From Varroa destructor (lineage: Eukaryota > Arthropoda > Arachnida > Mesostigmata > Varroidae), in contig NW_019211460.1 of assembly GCF_002443255.2 (NCBI RefSeq), positions 27,004,481-27,068,480 of the forward strand: a stretch of DNA of 64,000 nt, read 5' to 3'. Positions 35,303 through 48,178 of this stretch are shown one piece after another. Position 1 is the first letter of the stretch. Each line of letters opens with the position of its first letter. Below the pieces are notes generated by a model. It had not been told where the DNA came from. It ran no database searches and saw nothing but the letters and a program-made list of their open reading frames with translations. Position numbers and translations under genes: made by a program.

Positions 35303-38300
35303 ACGATGAAAACCAATGTGGACAAAAAAAAACTTTATTTTATTAATAATGTATAGATTCGAATAGCACCGAACAATCATTGATTAAAACCAAATCAGGT
35401 AATATTATAAAGGTTGTGTTAGCTTTGTTTTTTTTTATAAAGTTAATATTTCAGGGTGCTGGAGCCTCTTCAGTGTCAAACCATCGCTCGTCGTTGATGG
35501 CGTGTACTTATGATTTCTTCGATGGCCAACAGCAACATGAGAAACGCGACCGACCAGCGGATCTCAGAAAAAATGTGTTTTGGAATGGCTGTCAAGGCAT
35601 GGTGTTCTATTTGTAGCGTCTGCTCGCTAGCGAGGTCGACAGTAGAATACAATCATTTGTGTTCGTTTTTCAGAAATAATAACCTAGTTCCTTAGATTAC
35701 GACGGCTGATTGTTTCAATAGGCTGTTGAAACCTTTGAACCGTTAGCTACGTACTATTCGAGCAGGAAAAATTAGCCAGTAGCTTTTAGCTGTAGGATCA
35801 TAACCCTGCTTACCATTAAGTTCACCGATAGCACTAAGTGTTTAATGTTGCGAACACATTTTCCAGAGTTTACGAAAACTTTGTTAGATACTGAATGTAC
35901 CGTATAGTAATTATATATATCTATATATATGTACCAATCATGAAAGAACAGAGGTGTACTTGCAACTGTGAGAAAATAGCAATACGTACTGGGCTAGAAG
36001 TGTGTGGGCTCGGAGGGCCTGGTTGCTGTAAAGCAAAATTACAGTGAAGTCAGAAATTTGCACATTCGGTTATCGAGTAACCGGTTCTTCATAGATAAGC
36101 AAGTAACAGAATGTACGTAAAAACGTTCGAAAAATTTTATACCGAAGTAATAATAGTAAAAATAATCAACAAAAGGTCTTAATCTTACCAGCAGCCCATG
36201 TTGATATATTCCTTTTGATTGACTCCATAAAGTAGCAGTTTCTATCGCGCAAAGCGTTCTATTTTCTCAGTAGCGAGATGTTTTCTAGAGTCGATCAAGC
36301 TTAATTGTTTTATAAAACGCAAGTAAGACAAAAGTTGAGAAAAACGTCGCATGTGATATAAATGCACATGTCGGTAGTCGAAATGTGTAGGAAATACGGT
36401 CGAAGCACATTTTCTCTAGTCTTAGGACGAAGTTTGATTAATTCGGAACCAAGTCTTCTGCCGTATAATCGGACATCAAGGTACCTAAGTCAGCTTACAT
36501 CTAGTTTTCATGCAGCTGCGTATTTGAAAGATCTCAATAAAAATAAAGTAGCTCAATTATGGCTTCAGCAAAATATGGATTAAATTGGGTCTTTTCTTCC
36601 GTGTCGTTTGCAAACGACAAAAGTTGATCTCCGACGTTCAAGACAGATAAGTTGAACTTTTTTTTCTTCACAATTCGTGGTTTGATGGCACAATATGCCC
36701 GTTTATATGCCACCTATTTCTGCTTCATAGGTCTGTACTCTGATTTTCATTTGCATAATTCAAAGTATTCTATATTGAAAAATAGTTACGTATCTGAGTG
36801 CGCTGAGCTTTTAAAATCTCGTGAACAGAAAATTTCGTGTTCGAAATCGTTCGAATCCTTTGAATAACAAAAGCATTTTGAAGAGTGTAGTTTGTGTTGA
36901 CAGAACTTATCAACTTCCCTGATATAGGACAATGCTCGACTTAGGGAACTTTGGGTCGTAAAACACTTCCCTTTATCCTGTGTTATAACATGCCTTTTTG
37001 TACATATACGTATACATCCAATGAAGTTGTCTTCATTCTATCAAATACACACATCGTCTTTTTCTCCTTGCTCACTGGATGAGCCTGCTGAAGAGCTGTC
37101 CTCATCCTCTGATAACGGGTTTACTTCCATTGACCGCGTATTGGCGACTTCACGACCGTGCAAGTCAGAACAAGGTCAGAATCGCAACGTCGAACGATAC
37201 CTCTACACAAACGCAAGTCTACCGAAAACTATAAACACCGGGATATTTTAATTTAAAGGTATTCGCCTCGAGAGTACTGTAATTTAATCCTCACTTCTTT
37301 GTGAAACGTCTATTTCACCTGCTCTACCTTGACTACTTCAAATATTGAACCTCAACGATTTTTTGTTTCGTTATCGTAATAGAACGACATGGTTGCGTTG
37401 TCATAGGTTTCCTGTCCCTAAATTCGTGAGCTCGACTGAAAAGTTCTCCATTTGGGTTGCGCAAGGACGACCTCACTCAAGCGTGAGCGGTATCTGAGAG
37501 AGTGTATTGCTTGCGTCTTAAGTAAACTTCTGGCGAAATGAACGTATTTTACTTAATGATGGCAAAGACGTAGTAGTGGGGATAAGTGGACTGTAGGAGC
37601 TCCATCACCAACAGTTATCATCTAAGGACGCTCAAACGCGTTTAGGTAAGCTAACGAGCTTAATGGATGACATGCCTGCTAATGATAGGGGCACATTGTG
37701 ATATAGGTTTGAACGTGGGCATAAACACGGTTCATTTTACGCTAAGAGCCAGCTCTCTGTTGGGGTGCCTAAACGCGATACCGGGCGTAAAACTCGAAAC
37801 ATATAGGTAAAGTAACGAGCGTCGCCGATGAGAAGCGTTGTTAACTAAGCAAAGCCACATGGGACGCGTAGTAGGGATTTCAAAGGTCTATATCTCAAGT
37901 TAATGTTATGATTTACAAACCATTAAGTTTTGAACAATAAGTTTGAGAAATCGAATCGTTTTAGTACCTATAATAAATTTGTTAACTAAAGAATAAAACT
38001 GTGGCTAACTTTGTTTTAAGGATAACCGTACCGCACAAGCACCGTTTAGGCTAAAGCGATACTCTAGGATTTATAGAGAACCATAAGGAAAAGAAATCAT
38101 ATGAACATGGCGTTAGGTAGCCCCTTAGGTTAAGCATTATAAAACGCAGATGCTACTCCAACATAAAGAAAAGTGTCTACACATACTCTGAAGTCGTAAA
38201 TACGCGTTCATTTGTAGGGAAGTTATCACATTGGAACTTTACAAAGTATTTACCCAGTTCTTGCTTTTTGCCAAGGCTTCTTCTAGATATGCGCCACAAT

Positions 38301-40011
38301 TTGAAAAGTCTGCTAAGCTTGACTAAAGCGGCTTTTCATCTACTTTCTGTTCTGTGGGTCAGAAACCCGAAGCTAGTAGAAGTAGTTAATATTTGGCGGA
38401 CGGATAATTATAAAGATCTGTGTCATTTCTAGCGGACTTCAGCTATTTTCCAATGCAGACAAGCATTTTAGTAATGCTCCAAAGATTGCTAGAAGGGAAC
38501 GTCCTGTTGGATTTCTCTGCCTGCTCTCTAATTTGAATAAAAGAAACGTTTCCAGTTTTAGGTCTGGTACAGCTTTAGTCAAGCACTGTTCAGACCGAAC
38601 TGCTGGGCTCTTTCAACAAGGAGTGAATCGTCGTTATGCCCGCTTTGAAACCCGTTAATAGCACAACATTACGGTATCCAACGAAGCGGTAGGATGCCGA
38701 TACAAGCAGCCATCTACCTTTAACATAAATAAATCAATTTTACAAACCAGCGCTGACCTGCCTATATTTTGTGCACGATAGTTATGAAAACGCGTTAAAA
38801 AAGATTTCGGCCACGTATAGCCTTGCGAAAAGTTGAAGTAGTGCAGATGCCTGCGGAAACTTAAAGCGAACCCCGTTTAATAAAAGTTATTTTACTTACT
38901 GGATACAGATTTTTCAGTACCCCTCGGATCTTCATAAGAGAAAAATCTTGAGAAGAATGCGCATGCAAAAGCATTGCACGCCTACAGCTTGCGAGCATTA
39001 ATTGCGACTAGATACTTACCGGCGGATAGACATGTTCTGAAGATATGTAACGATTATAGAATCATGCCATTGCTGTTGCCATTGTGACGTAAGGAAGCAA
39101 TCTATAATTATTGTAATTTATCCTTAAATGCCCAATTATCTAGATTTTAAACATAAATGGCCTACGTGCAACGTGGCGCGCCTCATAACCTTAAGGTCAC
39201 GGGTCATTTTGAAAAGACTTGGTTTATGCCCACTCAACCTCCTTTCTGTATTACAGCCATATCGGTAGCCATCGAGTGTTCCCTGATAAATTTATTAAAG
39301 CATTGCATCTGCGCGTGTTCGTCAGTTAACTTCTTTGAAAAATAAATTAACGTACAGTTTGTTAACACTCATCAACCACATCTTTTTAAAGTAATAACAT
39401 ACGTTAAGGCAGCCTCTAAAAAACTCCTTCAAACGAACATTACCTGGTATAAATTTATTCAACAACATCGGTTAACTGCATAAAAACTCTTGATTGTAAT
39501 ACCGTTGTCTCTTATTTTCACTATAGCGTTTCATTCCTCAGAAATTCGTTTAGGCAAAGACCACTGTCACTTTGAATCCGGTAAAGCTGCGACAGTGCAG
39601 CGCGTCTCCTTTGCGAATAGTATGAAAAGCCAAAGGAACTGCAACAGGTTTCTGCATACAAAGGAGTTACAATATAGGCTTGGATATTAAAATGGTGGCA
39701 TGGAGAAAGCTGAATGAAAAAAAACACGCGAATATATTCTACATATTGAAAATATCTATCATCATGCAGCCACAAGAGGGTCGGTTCATTCTATCAACGA
39801 TGCCTTATACAACTTACATCTAATTAAAAATCATTTGCGAGTAGTTTCGAGCAGGTAACATACAATAGGCAAGGTGTGTCTGATGGTCATTTAACCAAAG
39901 ATAGACCCTCGAAAGAAAATGGTACATCTTGAGTCAAAAGTTATTCAAATTATTTTTTATTCAATTAACTTAATTAAATTAACAAATTATTCAATTTGTT
40001 GAGTATCACGC
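35303..40011. other. Gene-poor stretch
   Basis: AT-rich, with no gene recognised. It contains the second copy of the dispersed repeat (37685-37801) and short minus-strand exon-like segments at 35814-35890 and 38900-38946. Confidence 0.4.
37685..37801 (+). repeat. Dispersed repeat, copy B
   Basis: Related to 33974-34074 in the same orientation; the middle part is diverged. Confidence 0.45.
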
Positions 40012-40093
40012 GACGAGGTGGCCGAGTGGTTAAGGCGTTGGACTGCTAATCCAATGGGCTCTGCCCGCGTGGGTTCGAATCCCATCTTCGTCG
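40012..40093 (+). tRNA. tRNA-Ser(GCT)
   Basis: An 82-nt class II tRNA. The acceptor stem GACGAGG pairs with CTTCGTC (one G-T pair), discriminator G. The D arm holds the A box TGGCCGAGTGG; the anticodon GCT at 40045-40047 lies in the loop CTGCTAA closed by TTGGA/TCCAA. A long variable arm (GGGCTCTGCCCGC region) and the T arm with TTCGAAT and B box GGTTCGAATCC follow. A T4 run at 40103-40106 suits RNA polymerase III termination. CCA is not encoded, as expected in eukaryotes. No intron. It decodes AGC/AGT. Confidence 0.97.
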
Positions 40094-43000
40094 ATATGTA
40101 TATTTTATCTCGTATTCCACATTTCTTACTAAACGTCACACAGAAACCAAACTCTGCGCGCAAGAATTGAACAACTTACCATATCTAATGGGACGAAGCT
40201 TGCCTGAGTGAGGTTGACCGTGTGAGCGTACTTGACTAAATGAAATAAATCCTCGGTTAACCCTTATTCAAGAGGATAGGAGAAAAAAGTTGGCATGCTT
40301 ATTTCCAACTTTCTCATTTTATTCCAGTGAAAGCCAATGATGGGCTGGGTTCGACAGAAGCATCACAATAGATCTGAAAATTTATTCCCGAACGGCTAGT
40401 GCATGTTTTTAGTTCAGAGCTGAATTCAGTCCGTTCAGTTTGGTCAGCTGAATTAAGCTGCCGGCGCTTATTTGCGTCGTCAAACTAAGTACCCATTCCT
40501 TTAATTCTTGTTAGCCCTAACGTAGTTTAAGCACTCCTCGTGAGTACTCGAGAACATCTGCGACTGATCCAACTGGGTACCAAAAAGCCAGTAAAAGCTG
40601 ATGGAAATCGGTAGCCAGTGACAGCATGTAAATCTACAGTAAATTGACTAATTTCTTTTTTTGCCAATGCTGGTAACGCCGGGCCTGCTCCTTCTCCCTT
40701 TCTCTTTCCCAAAAATCTGACTTATCTACCGAAAACCTGCTGTCCAGCTCGAGAGAAATTCTGAGCTTCGCCTTGACATGGGTCTAGCAACGATAATACG
40801 TCTAACGTATATTCGGACGACAGATCAACTGAGTTGTCTCCTCTTTTAAAATGTACGGAATACTGCCTCAGAACGCTGTCGCTACGGAGATGCTCATAAC
40901 ACAATGCGAACATTTTAATCAATGGCTTTTCTGTTTGAGCGTGCCATTGATGTGACGGTATGCAAATTGACGTGTGTAACTGATAACTAATCAATCGGCA
41001 GTAAAAAGGTCACCCACGGATTCGTTCATTGATTTGCTAACCTCCTAGTATTAGGCAATGATTTCCAGAATTATTACAGTAAGGTTCTGAGTGATTAACG
41101 CTCTCCATATCGTTAGACGTAGTCATTTAAATGCAGCCCACAGCAGCAGCACAAGCTGCTAGTAGCGAGGCTCATTACTATGCAGCAAGTAACGCCGGTC
41201 TGAGTCGGAGGTATGAAGCGGTATCGCGCCCACCTGCCCTAGCTTTCACTTGCTATACCTCTACCAGCTATTCGTGCCACACCAGAGTAGCATCGAAGGA
41301 TTGGAGACATTGCGATGCGTCCTGCTGCTTAATGGAAAGTTGGTTCGCCTTTTATTTCTTTGAGCTTTTATACGTCGAGACTCTCACGCGCCGTTTGTAG
41401 TAGTCCCAACCTGCGCTTCTGTCTTCACTTAGAATCAAGCGATGATGATATGGAATGGAGAAAAAGGGGTAACTCATAAATGATCGAGACTTAATAAGCG
41501 AGATGAGGAGCACTTGGCTCGGGATGAGGAACGAGAATAATAGCTTGCGATAGCAAAAACTATTTGCTTTTTTTGGATCGTTAGATGCCTCCAAACAAAT
41601 GTTGCTTTGATACCATCAATCCGCTCAAAATTCACTAAATTAATTCGTATCAGAGCAATCAAGCTGTTAGTATAGCCTTCTTCAAGTAGTTTTTAAACCA
41701 AACAGAAATAAGCTCAAAGGGACACACACCTTTCATAGATACACATGTATTGATAAGGGGTACAGGGCAATAATAGGCAATTTTTCTCTTTTATTGGGAC
41801 AAACACCGGTCTTGAAAATGCATATTTTCCAAGTGACCTCTAGGAAAATTAATGAACCCTACGATATCCTTGTATATCTCATATATTGACCCAAGCTCCT
41901 AAAAGATTTGCATACTGCTATGTATAGATTTTGCATATGTAGTTTTTTGAGACAGCTTAAACAGTACCTAGCAAGCCGCACTGCTATAGCGAGTACTCTT
42001 GTTTTGTTCAACCGTCACATCCATTGAGTTCCTTGGCCTACTGACCTAGCCATTGTTGCTATGCCTGGAATTGTAGACAGCGCTTGAAGAAAATTTTTTT
42101 GACTTCTGCGCAGTTTTACCTATCTTATTCTAGCCCGACATCCTTTGCCAGTTTTCATGTCCGAAGATTAACGAAGTTCTGAACGTTGACGATACTTAAT
42201 GGTTAGTATTATCAAGATAGCAAGCTTTCGCACACACATACACGTATGTATTCGTAAATATGTACTTCGGCATTGATTCTTTCAAGGCGGCTTAACAAAC
42301 CCTTTACAAGCTGCAGCAGGTAGCCATAGCCATCTACATAGCTTGCAGTGAGACGCTATGAAGCTAATTCATCTTCCTTATCTGCGCGCAATGCACACAG
42401 ACATGCGCCTTCTCAGCCACCATACAAGTACTTCCGTTTGGGTCTTTATACTTACATGGTTTAATGTTAAATGATGCATGTCAAAGATCACTTTTTACTC
42501 AGATCCAAATTATCAGTGCTATAACATGTCAGTTCTAACCGTATTTTTGCGACAGTCATCGCTGTTTTGTTTCAACTGCGTCTATCAGAAAAATACTCGA
42601 TATCTTCATTGGCCGCTTGGGGTGCCGATACAACTTTCCTCTCCGCCCCGCAGTAGTAGGAGAATGTTTGACACGATGCTCACATTGACGCTCAAGTGCT
42701 ATCTTATTGCTTACAACTCATGTACGAGTACTTTCTTCAAGTTTCGTTCCTTGTTACTACGTCGAAGAAGGTGTCAGAAACAGCAGCGAAGCGCCCCAGT
42801 ACTAGGCACATTTTACCCACCCTCTAGTGGCTTTTCCCGATTCGGGCTAACTTTGATTCTTGCCTTATTGCGCTGCCCGTCTATGCAAGGTTTTCTCCTT
42901 TTTAATTAACGTTTCCTGTCGATCGGTTCTTCTTCTGCCACTGTCTGAAGAGTTCGAACCCTTTCAGTATTAATAAACAAAGGTGCGACGTAATATAAGT

Positions 43001-46000
43001 GGGTAATGCGCGTTCCCTGAGTACGTTGCCATAACAACCATAATTAACAGGCTTGCTGTCACGCTGGTTCAAATCTCCATGTTGACAAAAGTGATTGCCA
43101 GAGATTAATAAGCCGGAAAATAAAGTTAATAGCTGCTTTTGTGCATAGCTGCTATGCTATTTCAAAGGCGCGCTAGAAAAAGCTCAGATAAGTTCAGCGA
43201 AAGCGAACACGATTAGATTCTCAGTGCGGTGTCTACCAACTCCTTGACGCTTTATCTTAACAACCCGATTTCAGGGACTTGTGCGCATGGAAAAGAGAGC
43301 TAAGGGCGGCGAAAAACTACCAGCAGCGACTGTAGCCATCGTAACATAGCAGCCTGCTTCCTTTATGGAAAAAACCCAAAGGTAAAGCACGACACAGCCT
43401 GGGCTAAGTAACAAGATTATATACACAGATACATGTACACTATGAGGCGTATATGCTGTTCTTGACCTGTTTTTCACAGCATCCCATATTTTCCCATCGT
43501 CATAGGTAACGCTGTTTATGACAACAAAATTACAGCCCCAGCGAAAGCAGCAGAAACAGCAGCATCACTTGCAGTGATAGAATATGCCATATGGCGGTCG
43601 TGTCGGCTTGACGAAAAAAGCAGCTGGTCTCTCTGTAGCAGAATACGCAATTTGATTATATGTTTTACGTCTAAAATGCACACAGATGAAAATGAAAGTC
43701 GGTCTGGCGCATTGCTAAAGCGAACGAAAGTGTAAATAAACGAGTAAAGAAATAGAGATTGTGCGAATGAGAAAAATGCACAGACATTGCGGAATACGGG
43801 CGGTGTGAAGCGGTGGTTTGAGGGGGCGATGGAACGAACATGATGGCAGTACTAGGAAATTGAAACGAGACCACCGTAGACGTCCCGACTGCTGTAGCAT
43901 TAAGCGAAATGCAATGTAAACCCTAGAGGTTTTGCTCATCCTGCCATGTATGTATCTCAGTGAGAAGTGACAACGATTATGAGCAATAGATACCTGTACA
44001 AAAGACATCATAAACTCGTACGGCGTCTTTTTTTTTTGCTTTATATACATATTCGTTTTTCTTGAAATTTAACCGTTTTGTGTTCTTTCAATATACAGCT
44101 GTTTATATTCATTTAGATATATGTGTGTTCTGATATGGACAACGGTTAGCCTTTTAACGTATGACCCACTATCGATGACTTCCGGCAACAGTAGGTGAAA
44201 CGATTTCCTCTTTGGTCCATTCTGTATGGCAGGCGTCGAATACTCGATAAAACTCTAAACTACAGCATTGGTCTCCATTCAGCAACGTTCCCATCTTGTC
44301 CTTATCCACATATATAAATGACACTAGCAACCGTAAACAAACTATGTGTGATTGTGCCAAAGGCCCCGAAAGATGTTGCTGGGATCAAAAGAGCAGGCAG
44401 TAGCAGATACGTAGTATGACTAGCGCTGTCGAAGTGATTCTACTTTCTCGTGGCAGGAGTGCTGCAAGGTTCTGCGGGGTGTCCACATTGCTTATAGGTC
44501 TCTCTGCTTCAAATTAATGCTTTGTACCTGTTGTGGGTACGTAGCCTTCGCAAAGACGTGAGAGTTGGTATTCATGCCCACTGCGCATTAGAACGAAATC
44601 GATGCTAGATTGAGTGCTCGGGCGATGTGTATTTCCCAGGGGGAGCACAATACTTTATCCTGCAGTCTACTGTGCCCTGCCCTCTTGTCCTACAAAAGTT
44701 TATATAGGTAAGGCCACTTGTATTACGACTCAGCAAATTCAAGACGGCCACAGGATGACGATTATGGGGTTCTACAGCATTCCCTCGTTTCCTCGACTAC
44801 TAATAATTAACTACTCGCAAATCACGAGATTGTTCGGGGATGTCAATGCGTCCCATCAGTTGAACATTTTTTGATAACATTCCACGAGTTTTTAATGGCT
44901 GGGTTTGAGGGTGCATCGTTGAAGGTCAAGCATGCTATGATTGTACGGCCTATTGCTCATCAATAAATGACGACTATTGACACTAATACGTAACCGTGCA
45001 CCTATTCGTTTACGAAACTCAAAAACACAATCTTTGTAATAATGACCTTGGGACTCGTATGTTATTAACTATTATTTTAATCGTTATAACGTATCGTTTT
45101 ACCTGTATTTAATCTTTGTGGATAGATTAATAGATACATCGTTTCAAATGGCTTGATAACTTAGATACAATCACATAAAAGGTAACTTTGCAAAATGAGG
45201 TAGAGCTCACGCGATCTGATGGGAATTTTTAATAAGTCTGTTTGAAAAATAAAAGCTCGTAATTTTTTTAAGCTCGTAAATTGCTTTTTATTTTTACAAA
45301 AAACTTGTGCTGATTATCATCATGTACACGCCGATTCATTCACTATTGTAAGCACCTGTAAATATTGTAGAGAAACGCATAGCAAAAGGATCACAGAAGA
45401 TACATACTACCTGCTTATCGTGCATATCAGCACAAAGACAAAGACAAAAACTAAGGCCAAGATGATTGTCGCGGTATATTTTCTACAGCTAAAAGTATCA
45501 AAGTTCTAGGACAGATTCAGCACAGCGTTCATTGAGCACATGTTCTTACCCCCCACGCTAATCTTCGTACGCACACTTATCAGTCATCGAGCGAAGGTCG
45601 CCCTTACGATTGCACACGATTTCAGCGACTTATATTTATCCGCTTACATTGAGTCCCGCCGTCGCTTTCTGCCGGCATATTCGGTCGGTGATTTCTCGTT
45701 TCCCATTCCTCTGGAAGTTATAATCATTATGTCAAGAGGCCACGCCAGCCAATCAAGCAAAGAAATTAAATTTGCGAGTAGCGAACAAAACCTATTTCGA
45801 GTGAGCCGCAAGTAGGCGTTGCCCATGTGGGATTACGAAAAGATAGCTTATAAGAGGATTGCATTCGCATGGGCATAGCATAGGGGCGGGCAAAGTTGCT
45901 CCGACCGGCCGTCGTATGGTCCTTAAGCGATTTTCTGAGCGGTATAGTACAATAATTGGATATTTATATCAGGCATTTCCAGAAGAACCCGGGAACCCAC

Positions 46001-47675
46001 GAGTAGGAAACTGATGAGTTGAGAATAAAAACAATACATTCAGGGCATGGAAAAACCTCCCTTCAGAATGAGGGGGTGTAACGTTCGAGCGCAGTTTGCT
46101 TATCCAAATAATACGAGTTACCCGGCTAACATGGTTGTCGTTGACGGTGCGACGTTTCTCGCCATTATGTAATCACTAAAGCTACCTTTCAGCAAATAAA
46201 TGTAATAATGTAGGCTGTATATTTCGTCATGGGGCTTGATTCCATTTTTGCACGGACATATAGACCGCTGAACGGAAAACATCCCAAACTGAGAATATCC
46301 GAAGGAGGATATTTTTATGTGTTGAGATTGCTTTGTTGGCTAATAGGCACAGGAAGGTTGGCCAAATTGAGACCAGAGAACAACTAGGGCTTTTTAAAGC
46401 ACGAGGCAATTGAGTCAAAATTTAGATTTAATTGAACCTGAACTGCGACGTGTCTCTATTAGTTAGACCCACATTTGTTTAGTGTGACCATGTTAAGACA
46501 ACTTTTGCTTGTGTGAGATAAGCGATAGCATTTGCAGCATTTCTACTTGTTCAAGTGTCGCGTCATTCATATTATTGTACAAAATGGCCATTGAAGCCAG
46601 CAGTAGCAAGAACCGCTTATTCGAGCTGCGTTCATCATAGAATAGGACAGCTTCTCGATCGACCTGAGTCAGTATGCGCTAAGGAAAAAGATTTGATGCT
46701 TATTTTTCGACATAGGCTTTCAACGGAACAAACAAACTCGATTGTAAAGACATGTTGGCTAAGAAGGACAGCTGTGGAATCCTACGGTGTTAGGCGGTGT
46801 AAGGCCGGCTGGTGTCCTTCAATAATCTTGCTAGGTGTCATTATACATGTGCTTGAGCACAACAGTTCTATCAAATGAAGGACATTATTATTACATTATT
46901 ATCCATAACTTGTTTCGCAGTTCGACAGAATGAATGCAGCCGAAATACAATAGATTCGCTCATAGCCAGCAGCTGTGTAACACTGTTTTATTTGCAACGG
47001 GAAATCGACACTTTTTCGGCTATCTAGCTGTAGTTATCAACTTAACAGATTTATTAATGCAGAGTTTTATGCAACGACTGGTTGAAGGACGCAGCAAAGG
47101 CAGATTTGGCTTGCCGAAAAAGAAATTGGTCCACATTTGCCGACAAAAATAGCACTAGATTATACTCGACCAGTTTCCTTCAATATTTTACAACAACTTA
47201 ACATGAACGCAATAGGCCCTCAAACTAGTTCGCCGCACGGCGCTGCATTTCCCTCGATTATCCTGATTCTCATTAAGTACATGCCAAAGATCTAATATAA
47301 ATATTATAAGCAACAATAATAAGTTTTGTATTTTGTATCCTAATACGGTAAAGTTTATGTTTTCGTCGGCAGAAAACGTATGTTTTTGCGCTAGCGACTT
47401 GAAGTTTTACGGGGTGCCTGCCAGCATTATCGACCAGCTGACGCAGTTCATGAATCAAGTTTGTGGCATTAGCCGCTACGTTTGCCTCCGGTTGTAAATG
47501 ATGGCCATGAGCAAACTAGCTTTTAACCTAAAAACTATTAACTTAAAGACTATTAAGTTGCGCCTAGGAATAACTGAAGGAATGTATTTTGTTATTTCTA
47601 TCATATGTTAGATCGTGCAAAAAGCCAAAGGGCAGGCCCTGATGCAGATCCACGCGAATGTTGTTATTACATATG

Positions 47676-47709
<34 letters not shown>

Positions 47710-48178
47710 CAGAATCTAAACTCGAGACAGAGACAAAAAATTACTTTTTAGAAAAAATAATTTCCTATGCATTTGCTGTACAGTGTCACTGCACAGTGTA
47801 CTATGGCAGCTTTGGCTGCCAATTTATCCACTTAGAAACGACACTTCATTAAGGAATCATTACAAAAGCACATGATCACAGAAGCGGTATGTATGGCCAA
47901 ATGTCTTTCTATTATAAAATTTTGATAAGTGTTGTATTCGCCGAAATTCTGTCGGGTTTCTTATATAGCTTTCCTAAGCTTCAGGATATTTTTTCATTCG
48001 TGACTTGCTTCAAGCCCTGCTTGCGGTCGTCAGTAGTACCTACTGTCGTGTATAACCTTCGCTAATCTAATCATATTTAGTTATATTCTTTAGTGAGGTC
48101 AGTGAAAAGTAAAGCGTTTCAGCTGTTCATGTTATGTTTCACGCTTTTGATATGAACCTTGTGCATGGCAAACTCTAG
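40094..48178. other. Gene-poor stretch
   Basis: No gene recognised. Longer open frames here (for example 42478-42909) have no domain or composition that supports coding. A short minus-strand exon-like segment is at 40180-40235. An (AT)n tract is at 47678-47707. Confidence 0.4.
47678..47707. repeat. (AT)n microsatellite
   Basis: About 15 AT units in intergenic DNA. Confidence 0.9.

Noticed and set aside
42478..42909. 143-codon plus-strand frame
   Set aside because: No recognisable domain or signal, and length is expected by chance over 40 kb of noncoding DNA.
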